DNA of 16,454 nt, taken from positions 1 through 16,454 of the forward strand of contig JAVBQU010000201.1 of the NCBI GenBank assembly GCA_031548675.1, written 5' to 3'. A model generated the notes under the pieces. It was not told where the DNA came from. It was given only the letters and a program-made list of their open reading frames with translations, and ran no database searches. Source of the DNA: JAVBQU01 sp031548675 (GTDB taxonomy: Bacteria > Bacteroidota > Bacteroidia > Bacteroidales > P3). Below, one piece after another: positions 1-5,132 of the stretch. Numbering within the stretch: the first letter of the stretch is position 1; every line of letters starts with the position of its first letter. A program made the position numbers and the translations under genes.

Positions 1-141
1 AAAATCAGTCGTATAAAAGCAGAAATTGAGAAATCCGTAACTTGTCCCGGTATGCCCTTGTTCGGCGGAATTTATAATTCCGTTGTTCCACGTAGCCGAA
101 CTCGAAATTTGATGAAAATAAAGAGCAGAAGTGCAACTTAG
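1..141 (+). pseudogene. Open 3' end of an upstream reading frame running into the repeat (partial, doubtful)
   Basis: Frame 1 is open from the first base to a TAG at 139-141, giving 46 codons. The first dozen residues (KISRIKAEIEKS) look like an ordinary charged protein tail. From about base 57 the frame lies inside the intergenic repeat described below, and the residues become basic and unprotein-like. One reading is that an upstream gene lost its original 3' end when the repeat arrived. The frame could equally be open by chance. No family is recognised. Confidence 0.2.
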
Positions 142-203
142 CGAAGCGGCCTCATGAACACCTTTGTATATAAAATAATTTGTGAATAAATTCTGCTCAA
201 CAA
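57..203 (+). repeat. Intergenic repeat, copy A (upstream of the VOC gene)
   Basis: The right part, 111-203, matches 1894-1986 at 92 of 93 positions; the only difference is G131 against T1914. The left part, from about 57, also aligns with copy B but is more diverged, and copy B carries about 21 extra bases there. Inside are an 8-bp inverted repeat GAGCAGAA (123-130) / TTCTGCTC (191-198), identical in both copies, and a short palindrome CGGAATT-tat-AATTCCG at 66-82. No open frame is shared convincingly, so this is a non-coding repeat. It ends 67 bases before the VOC start codon. Confidence 0.85.
163..194 (+). promoter_or_regulatory. Candidate promoter carried by repeat copy A
   Basis: TTTG at 163-166 is followed after 20 bases by TAAATTCT at 187-194. 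This is an imperfect match to the Bacteroidota pattern TTTG / TAnnTTTG with normal spacing. Transcription would start near 201 and read into the VOC gene. The same bases are present in copy B, so the repeat may supply promoters to whatever lies behind it. The -7 box is degenerate, so confidence is low. Confidence 0.3.
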
Positions 204-270
204 GGGACTTTATAGAATTTAATGACCGACAAACAAACAACAAATTAAACACAATTAAAAGAATAAAATT

Positions 271-708
271 ATGGCACAAATTAATCCCCACATCAACTTC
301 AACGGAAATGCCGAAGAAGCATTCAATTTTTATAAATCGGTATTTGGTGGAGAGTTCTTGAAAATTATCCGTTTCAAAGACATAGCAAGTGATGAATTTC
401 CTGTAGCAGAAAATGAAGCAAATAAAATAATGCATATTGCCTTAACCATTGGCAAAAATGTTTTAATGGCTAACGATGTTCCCGAAAGCATGGGACGGAC
501 AAATGAAAATGAAAACAGAAGTAAAATTTCAATAAGCGCCGAAAGCAAAGAAGAAGCCGACAAATTATTTAGCGGACTTTCTGCAGGTGGACAAATTGAA
601 ATGCCTATTTCCGACAGTCCTTGGGGTTCATATTTTGGAATGTTTAGAGACAAATATGGCATTGAGTGGATGGTGGAATTTAACCCCAATTATAAAGGGC
701 AGATTTAA
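271..708 (+). CDS. VOC / PhnB-like (3-demethylubiquinone methyltransferase-like fold) protein
   Basis: A 145-residue cytoplasmic protein of the vicinal-oxygen-chelate superfamily, PhnB-like branch. The N-terminus shows the family opening: NPHINFNGNAEEAFNFYKSV at residues 5-24, then FGGEF. The second half ends with the usual YGIEWMVEF strand (129-137). H55 in IMHIAL and E136 sit where this fold often places metal ligands. Length is typical for a single-module two-repeat VOC protein. These proteins include glyoxalase-like, dioxygenase-like and resistance proteins, and the substrate cannot be read from sequence. The gene stands alone: repeat copy A lies upstream and a strong hairpin begins 8 bases after the stop. 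There is no clear Shine-Dalgarno site. The ATG at 271 fits the conserved N-terminus exactly. Confidence 0.85.
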   Translation: MAQINPHINFNGNAEEAFNFYKSVFGGEFLKIIRFKDIASDEFPVAENEANKIMHIALTIGKNVLMANDVPESMGRTNENENRSKISISAESKEEADKLFSGLSAGGQIEMPISDSPWGSYFGMFRDKYGIEWMVEFNPNYKGQI

Positions 709-715
709 CCGAAAT

Positions 716-752
716 AAAACAACGAACCGCTTAATAAGCGGTTCGTTGTTTT
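716..752. terminator. Perfect 18-bp inverted repeat, probable intrinsic terminator of the VOC gene
   Basis: Arms at 716-733 and 735-752 are perfectly complementary, with a single central base. In RNA the loop would open within the TTAATAA centre. The GC-rich core is GAACCGC / GCGGTTC; the 5' side begins with A-rich sequence and the 3' side ends in TTGTTTT. It starts 8 bases after the VOC stop, the normal place for a terminator, and by symmetry could work in both directions. Confidence 0.8.
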
Positions 753-883
753 GGTTGCCGGACATTTTATCGGCAAAGTTGTGAAGACAAAAGGAAATAA
801 TATTGATAGGCATTTAGAGAATTTTTCTGTAATTTTACATCTTCTTTTTGAATATGATTTATGAGCGGATTTAGAAGCTATAA

Positions 884-1027
884 AATATAATCAATAGAAA
901 AAATGAAATTCTTGTAGAATATGCAAATGTTGATATGACCCCAAATTTATTTGTATTCGAATATCAATTATATTTGCCAAACAAAAAAGAGCTTCAACAA
1001 CGATTAAGTAATATATTAAATGAATAA
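884..1027 (+). pseudogene. C-terminal remnant resembling DUF1016 / YhcG-type PDDEXK nuclease
   Basis: An open stretch of 47 codons follows a TAA at 881 and ends with TAA at 1025-1027. The only internal ATG that keeps much of it is at 935 (30 codons). The translation contains EILVEYANVDM and then EYQLYLPNKKELQQRL, which I recognise as the style of the C-terminal end of DUF1016 (YhcG-like, PDDEXK nuclease) proteins in Bacteroidota. The catalytic region and more than 200 upstream residues are missing; 753-880 shows no continuation in another frame that I can identify. It therefore looks like the surviving 3' end of a deleted gene, replaced on its left by the VOC gene and its terminator. The family match is from memory and rests on a short sequence. 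The rest of the 709-1042 gap holds only the hairpin at 716-752. Confidence 0.45.
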
Positions 1028-1042
1028 TAAAAATCAAAGTGT

Positions 1043-1258
1043 ATGAATACAGATATTTTAAAACTCTACAGACAATTAGAGGACATGGAGCAAACTAAGG
1101 AAGTTCTTCAATTAAGAAATCAAATAAAGGAAACTTTATACCAAAATCTCAGAATGCACTTTCTTGAATTAACAAGTATTGGAAGGGTAATAGGTTATGA
1201 TGAATTACAACATGAACTTCTGAAAGCCGTTGAATTAATAGAAATGCAAAAGAAGTAA
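1043..1258 (+). CDS. Small hypothetical helical protein (71 aa)
   Basis: A 71-residue protein rich in Glu, Leu, Gln and Lys, with no signal peptide or membrane segment. Residues 5-45 read as one long amphipathic helix (LKLYRQLEDMEQTKEVL and onward), which suggests a helical bundle or coiled-coil partner. The ATG lies 15 bases after the stop of the DUF1016-like remnant, so both may once have formed one transcription unit. If so, this could be an accessory or antitoxin-like partner, but nothing in the sequence proves that. I recognise no family. Support for coding is the protein-like composition and the unbroken frame; a chance frame is possible in such AT-rich DNA. Confidence 0.5.
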   Translation: MNTDILKLYRQLEDMEQTKEVLQLRNQIKETLYQNLRMHFLELTSIGRVIGYDELQHELLKAVELIEMQKK

Positions 1259-1270
1259 TATTTACAATAA

Positions 1271-1423
1271 GCAAAAGCCCAGCCACTACATGGATGATAA
1301 TGCCATGTTTAGATAAAAATCTGGCAGGCAACATGCAGTTTGGTACAAGGTGTGTGTGGCAGTTGTAACTTGAAACTTTGTGCGTTGAAATTCCGCCCGG
1401 CGCCAAGCTGCCGGACGTTAGCG
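1271..1423 (+). other. Structured intergenic element, attC-like
   Basis: This spacer is less AT-rich than its surroundings and has several paired segments. ACATGG 1288-1293 pairs with CCATGT 1303-1308, GCCAC 1282-1286 with GTGGC 1356-1360, and CGCCCGGC 1394-1401 with GCCGGACG 1410-1417 (one mismatch). It begins with GCCCAGC (1277-1283), close to the RYYYAAC box of integron attC sites, and ends with GTTAGCG (1417-1423), close to GTTRRRY. Neither box matches perfectly. I have an impression of similar 'CGTTAGCGGTCAT' spacers in other Bacteroidota sequences, but could not check it. It separates the 71-aa gene from the DUF4405 gene. Confidence 0.35.
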
Positions 1424-1457
1424 GTCATCCGGGGAAACGCGCAAAATGAAGTGAACT

Positions 1458-1465
1458 TAAATTTG
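1458..1465 (+). promoter_or_regulatory. TAAATTTG, candidate -7 box for the DUF4405 gene
   Basis: An exact TAnnTTTG match ending 26 bases before the start codon at 1492. No TTTG or TTG is found 17-23 bases upstream, where the sequence is the GC-rich end of the structured element, so this is only half a promoter by sequence. AAGGA at 1486-1490 lies too close to the ATG to be a normal ribosome binding site. Confidence 0.3.
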
Positions 1466-1491
1466 ACAATATTAAAAAAACATTTAAGGAA

Positions 1492-1746
1492 ATGGAGAAT
1501 AAACGAAAAAGACTAAGCAAACGTGCTATTATTTCAATAGGATTACTGATTTCTGTTGTCATGATGCCCATTACAGCAATTTTTATTCATGTAACGCACG
1601 GACTCTCAATCAGTCATTTTTGGTTACACCTTCATGTTCTTTTTGGAGTCATATTTTCGATATTTGGGGTAATTCACTTTGTTTATAATTGGCGAGTGTT
1701 GAAATCTTATATCGTTGGAAACAAAATCTCATCCACTCGGAACTGA
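1492..1746 (+). CDS. DUF4405-type small membrane protein
   Basis: An 84-residue protein with a basic N-terminus (MENKRKRLSKR) and two membrane segments at about residues 13-33 and 44-65. The first holds the helix IISIGLLISVVMMPITAIFI; the second has histidines H46, H48 and H62 around HVLFGVIFSIFGVIHFVYNW. Histidine-bearing helices followed by NW and a basic tail (RVLKSYIVGNK) are typical of DUF4405, a heme-b-type membrane module that is often a stand-alone short protein. The histidines could bind heme, which would make this a small inner-membrane redox protein. Length is normal, but the last residues (KISSTRN) come just before a cassette-like junction and may not be original. A GCCCAAC box lies 3 bases after the stop codon. 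Confidence 0.65.
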   Translation: MENKRKRLSKRAIISIGLLISVVMMPITAIFIHVTHGLSISHFWLHLHVLFGVIFSIFGVIHFVYNWRVLKSYIVGNKISSTRN

Positions 1747-1818
1747 CAGCCCAACATATCAATATTATCTATGTAAGTGAAGCCGACATTCTCAATGTTG
1801 CTTTGTTTGGAATTTTCA

Positions 1819-1986
1819 CTTGTTCGGCAGAATTTATAATTCCGTCATTCCATATAGCCAAACCTTTAGCTCGCCGAAGGCAATTTGAAATTCGATGAAA
1901 ATAAAGAGCAGAATTGCAACTTAGCGAAGCGGCCTCATGAACACCTTTGTATATAAAATAATTTGTGAATAAATTCTGCTCAACAA
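1819..1986 (+). repeat. Intergenic repeat, copy B (upstream of the nitroreductase)
   Basis: The second copy of the element at 57-203. Bases 1894-1986 match copy A at 92 of 93 positions. The left part is more diverged and carries about 21 extra bases around 1863-1890. The 8-bp inverted repeat GAGCAGAA (1906-1913) / TTCTGCTC (1974-1981) is intact, 76 bases from end to end as in copy A. The copy ends 23 bases before the preferred nitroreductase start codon. The strongly conserved right half and drifting left half suggest that the right half is the functional part or was recently homogenised. Confidence 0.85.
1946..1977 (+). promoter_or_regulatory. Candidate promoter carried by repeat copy B
   Basis: TTTG at 1946-1949, 20 bases, then TAAATTCT at 1970-1977, identical to the arrangement in copy A. 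Transcription would begin near 1984, giving a leader of about 26 bases before the ATG at 2010. This argues for 2010 as the start rather than the upstream in-frame ATG at 1965, which lies inside the repeat. Confidence 0.3.
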
Positions 1987-2009
1987 AGGAAATTTTTAAA
2001 TATAAACTT

Positions 2010-2651
2010 ATGACAAACAGCATTAAATCGTTGGAAGAAATTATCAAAATCAGACGGTCGACACGGAATTTTTCGAAAGAAGTCCCGTCAGAAGAAATTT
2101 TGACAAAAATCATAGCATCCGCTGTTTATGCACCTTATGGCGGGGCGACAGGCATTCCGCTTGATGACTTACGAAAAGTTTTTGTTTTCAAGCAAAATAC
2201 TGAAAATATGGAAAAAGCAAAGGAAATATTTCTTTTACAAATACGCCGAAATGCTAAAAAGCTAAATCGCCTGCTGACACTTTTGCCTTTTATGAAAAAG
2301 AAAATGCAAATCTTTGCCAATAAAGTAAACGGCTTAGCCAAAGGAGGCGTTCCTGCGCTGAGCAATGCCGCCTATTTTATTGTGTTAGCCGAAAAAAAAG
2401 GATTTCCATCTGTTGAAAAACAGTCAATGGCACACGCTTTTGAAAATATGTGGCTTATGGCAACGGACTTGGATTTAGGTTTTCAATTGGTTTCGGCAAC
2501 CAATACATTGTCGAAAAACAAAGATTTCTTGAGACTGCTTAACCTCAAAAAAGGAGAATATGCTTTGGATGGTTGTGTTATAGGTTATCCGAAAAGCAAT
2601 GCTGAAAAAACGAAAGAATTTAATGTTGAGAATTTTGTGACGATGATGTAA
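2010..2651 (+). CDS. Nitroreductase-family FMN oxidoreductase
   Basis: A 213-residue flavoprotein of the nitroreductase superfamily, expected to be an FMN-dependent NAD(P)H oxidoreductase. The N-terminus holds the phosphate-binding signature IRRSTRNFSKE (about residues 12-22), followed by the helix EEILTKIIASAVYAPYGG that packs against FMN. The C-terminal half has the family helix FENMWLMATDLDLGFQLVSA and then the VIGYP turn that reaches back to the flavin. The frame extends upstream to an ATG at 1965, but those 15 residues are encoded by the intergenic repeat and precede the conserved start, so 2010 is preferred. Nitro compounds, quinones or similar electrophiles are possible substrates and cannot be told apart here. 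The gene is monocistronic, with repeat copy B in front and a hairpin at 2788-2820 behind. Nothing further is seen in 2652-2787 except a short motif shared with 841-883. Confidence 0.85.
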   Translation: MTNSIKSLEEIIKIRRSTRNFSKEVPSEEILTKIIASAVYAPYGGATGIPLDDLRKVFVFKQNTENMEKAKEIFLLQIRRNAKKLNRLLTLLPFMKKKMQIFANKVNGLAKGGVPALSNAAYFIVLAEKKGFPSVEKQSMAHAFENMWLMATDLDLGFQLVSATNTLSKNKDFLRLLNLKKGEYALDGCVIGYPKSNAEKTKEFNVENFVTMM

Positions 2652-2787
2652 TAATCATAACAGAAATTTGAACGAAGAAGTGTGCCAACTTTGAAAATAG
2701 TTAAAATACACAATACGAAAACCTGTAAGGGCAGATAAAGCTTCTTTTCGATACAGCGTGTTATTTAAACTTTAGAAGCTATAATTA

Positions 2788-2820
2788 AAGAGGTCTGTAC
2801 TTTTAAAGTACAGACCTCTT
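2788..2820. terminator. Bidirectional terminator between convergent genes
   Basis: Perfect 16-bp arms 2788-2803 and 2805-2820 (AAGAGGTCTGTACTTT and its complement) with one central base. It lies 136 bases after the nitroreductase stop on the + strand and 39 bases after the DUF1254 stop on the - strand. The flanks are T-rich in both directions (CTTCTTTAAT on +, TTTAATTAT on -), so it can serve both convergent units. Confidence 0.85.
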
Positions 2821-2859
2821 CTTTAATATTTTAATATAAGTAGATGGAATATTGAGTAG

Positions 2860-4320
2860 TTACTTTATTTTTTCTACATCCCCTAATTTCCAAGTTTTCT
2901 CAAAGAATGATTGTTCCGGTCCGTAAAGGCGGAAAAGTATCTCAAATTGTCTTTTGGGGTCGGTCGGAATCCAATTGGATTCTTTGCCTGTGGGTGCTTT
3001 AGGTCCAAAGTAAATATCAACCGAACCATCAGCATTTTTTTGTACTTCAGACGAATTGGATGCACGGCTGGCTCGGGTCATATTTTTAACAAGCGCATGT
3101 GTTTGACGGTCATATACCGTTGCCGACCAATATTGTTTTGTAGGTACATTGGCAGGTACATGCAATTTATAAATTTCATTACCATTAAATGCTTGTCCAT
3201 CTTTATCTTTTGCTGCAATAAGGTATATTTGTGCAGTACCTAAGCGTTTGATACCTATATAGCCAAGGGAATAGGTTAATCCACGGGCATCAATAGGGTA
3301 AATATCGGTTTCTGCATAAGCAGACGAACCGGCTTTAACTAATTCCGGCATAGCGGGAACCGCCCAACGGGCATCGGGAAAGAACGGAGGAAAACCTTTA
3401 TCGTAAAGCGTTTCGATATAATCATGAGCGGCTTTTGCGGCTGCATTTAATATTTCTGTTGTCTTTGCATCCGGGTTAAATGATTTACCTTTTTCTATTC
3501 CGATACTTTTGAGCTTGTCAATCATTGCTTTGTCGCGTGCTAACCAAGGCTGGCTTTGTATAATTCTATCTAACGATTTGAAAAATTTTATATCAAAGGG
3601 AATGGTCGCATCATAGAGCACATCTTTTGCATCGGTGTATTTTGTTTCGCCCGGATTAGCGGCTTTAGACAATGGATATACTTTTAGATTTTTTCCGTAT
3701 GCCAACGATTTAGCTATATCTGCATCGCTATGGCTTGGCAGGTTGGAACGAAATAGCGCAAAGCCTTCATAAGTATCGGCAGGGAGAACAATATATCCTG
3801 TCGGAACTTTTTCTTTGTAATCAGGAGGTAAGATTAGATATTTACCCCCCGCACCTTTATCCGCGCCATAAGGTCCGGCATCTTCGAGTGGCATTTGCCA
3901 TATATTATCAATATTAGCAGCAAATGAACCTTTTTCGCTTGCTGCGGGTACATTGATTATCACAGGTCCTGCCTCTTTTGTATTAAAGAAAATCATAAAA
4001 TACAAGGCATCGGGATTGGGTGTGAGCGTTTGGTTATGCCAATCGACAGGTTGCGACCAGTAAACAACTTCATTTTGTTTGGTAGATGTTTTGGTAAGTG
4101 CTTCTTGTAACATCAGGTCGTAATTTACCGCAGGCATACCCCAAATAACAGCTTCGATAGCGCGGTTGTAAATGATTTGTTCCTGCATGTTGGCAGGAGT
4201 GAATTTACCTGTTTGTTTCTTGTCGCAAGACTTATTATTGCAGTTGTTATTGCACGATGCCAACAAGGCAAACAATCCGGCAACTAAAAACAGTCGTTTA
4301 ATTTTAATGTTTGATTTCAT
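2860..4320 (-). CDS. DUF1254/DUF1214 lipoprotein
   Basis: A 486-residue lipoprotein. The signal peptide is basic then hydrophobic and ends LLASC with lipid-bearing Cys23, followed by an Asn/Cys-rich linker. The N-terminal DUF1254 domain (about 45-190) shows IWGMPAVNYD (59-68), NQTLTPNPDALYF (96-108) and DAGPYGADKGAGGKY (147-161). The C-terminal DUF1214 domain (about 370-480) ends with SNWIPTD, FRLYGPEQSFFEKTW and GDVEKIK. Two-domain proteins of this kind are common but their biochemistry is unknown; some occur near aromatic or surfactant catabolism genes. It would sit in the periplasm on a membrane. It follows the pirin gene after 26 bases with no hairpin between them, so the two are probably cotranscribed, and it ends at the bidirectional terminator. 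It is the last gene of the - strand block. Confidence 0.9.
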   Translation of the reverse strand: MKSNIKIKRLFLVAGLFALLASCNNNCNNKSCDKKQTGKFTPANMQEQIIYNRAIEAVIWGMPAVNYDLMLQEALTKTSTKQNEVVYWSQPVDWHNQTLTPNPDALYFMIFFNTKEAGPVIINVPAASEKGSFAANIDNIWQMPLEDAGPYGADKGAGGKYLILPPDYKEKVPTGYIVLPADTYEGFALFRSNLPSHSDADIAKSLAYGKNLKVYPLSKAANPGETKYTDAKDVLYDATIPFDIKFFKSLDRIIQSQPWLARDKAMIDKLKSIGIEKGKSFNPDAKTTEILNAAAKAAHDYIETLYDKGFPPFFPDARWAVPAMPELVKAGSSAYAETDIYPIDARGLTYSLGYIGIKRLGTAQIYLIAAKDKDGQAFNGNEIYKLHVPANVPTKQYWSATVYDRQTHALVKNMTRASRASNSSEVQKNADGSVDIYFGPKAPTGKESNWIPTDPKRQFEILFRLYGPEQSFFEKTWKLGDVEKIK

Positions 4321-4346
4321 TTTTCTATTTTTAAATTAATTGATGA

Positions 4347-5060
4347 TTAATAGTTCATCGGTATTTCTATTGCCAAAATATCAGCTTCAGAAAGGGCTTT
4401 GATATCGAAACTTTCTGCTTCGCTAATGCCGATAGCATCCCGTTTGTTCAATGTTTTTCCGTTCACTTCAATACTTCCTTCAATAACAAAAAGGTATACG
4501 CCGTTTCCTTTAAAATGGTTAGTGTAATTTATAATTTTATTAGCTTCCAAATCGGTGCGTGATAAAACGGCATCTTGATTAATCCATAGAGCTTTATCGT
4601 TTTCGAGCGGACTAACCAGTACCTGCCAAGTATTTTTCTTTAAAGTAATGTCAAAACTTCGTTGGTCGTAGCGGGGCTTGATATTTTTTTCTTTGGGAAA
4701 AATCCAGATTTGCAAAAAAGCCGTAGCTTCGTTGGGCGACCCATTGTATTCCGAATGGCGGAGCCCTGTTCCGGCACTCATAATCTGTACATCGCCGAGC
4801 CGAATATCTCCTGCTGATCCCGTAGAATCTTTATGTGATAAGATTCCTTTAAGCGGAATACTTACGATTTCCATATTGTCGTGTGGATGTGTACCAAAAC
4901 CTTCTCCAATATCTACAATGTCGTCGTTCAGAACACGTAACGCTCCAAAATGTACTTTTTCTGGATTGTACCAATCGGCAAAACTAAATGAATGATGTGT
5001 GTCTAGCCAGCCATGGTTGGCATGTCCTCGGTCTTTAGCCGGATGAAAAATTGTTTTCAT
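4347..5060 (-). CDS. Pirin-family bicupin protein
   Basis: A 237-residue cytoplasmic protein of the pirin family (YhaK/YhhW type), two cupin barrels. The metal site is complete and almost in register with human pirin: H58 and H60 in FGTHPHDNMEIVS, H102 and E104 in GLRHSEYN. The N-terminal HGWLDTHHSFSFADWYNPE (16-34) is the family signature. Bacterial members can act as quercetin 2,3-dioxygenases or as redox-sensing regulators, and sequence does not decide between these. There is no signal peptide, unlike the neighbouring products, so it would act in the cytoplasm. The start codon lies only 16 bases downstream of a terminator-like hairpin on the - strand, so its expression may depend on read-through or on a promoter I cannot define. 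DUF1254 follows closely. Confidence 0.92.
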   Translation of the reverse strand: MKTIFHPAKDRGHANHGWLDTHHSFSFADWYNPEKVHFGALRVLNDDIVDIGEGFGTHPHDNMEIVSIPLKGILSHKDSTGSAGDIRLGDVQIMSAGTGLRHSEYNGSPNEATAFLQIWIFPKEKNIKPRYDQRSFDITLKKNTWQVLVSPLENDKALWINQDAVLSRTDLEANKIINYTNHFKGNGVYLFVIEGSIEVNGKTLNKRDAIGISEAESFDIKALSEADILAIEIPMNY

Positions 5061-5072
5061 ATTTTTTTATTT

Positions 5073-5115
5073 AAAAAATGAGATACGAACCAAATTTGGC
5101 AATTCGTATCTCATT
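5073..5115 (-). terminator. Terminator-like hairpin between the sulfatase and pirin genes
   Basis: Perfect 13-bp arms at 5077-5089 and 5103-5115 (AATGAGATACGAA and complement) enclose a 13-base loop. On the - strand the stem is followed at once by a T-run (A-run 5073-5078 on +), the pattern of an intrinsic terminator. It begins 17 bases after the sulfatase stop. The loop contains a 10-bp palindrome CCAAATTTGG at 5090-5099, which may be an operator or just lengthen the hairpin. Confidence 0.75.
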
Positions 5116-5132
5116 CATTGGTTATATAAAAT

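Noticed and set aside
330..689. 119-codon open frame on the - strand opposite the VOC gene
   Set aside because: It lies wholly within a well-supported gene on the other strand and shows no family motif; a shadow frame.
1689..1898. 69-codon + strand frame overlapping the end of the DUF4405 gene and repeat copy B
   Set aside because: Half overlaps a real gene and the rest is repeat sequence whose other copy does not preserve the same frame to its end. Not considered coding.
1965..2009. Upstream in-frame start of the nitroreductase adding 15 residues
   Set aside because: The extra residues are encoded by the intergenic repeat and lie before the conserved family N-terminus; the candidate promoter in the repeat would start transcripts downstream of this ATG.
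1769..2113. 114-codon - strand frame across repeat copy B and the nitroreductase start
   Set aside because: It covers the repeat and the antisense of a conserved gene; the equivalent frame in copy A does not extend in the same way.
2911..3243. 110-codon + strand frame opposite the DUF1254 gene
   Set aside because: Antisense to the conserved DUF1214 domain, with no signal or family motif of its own.
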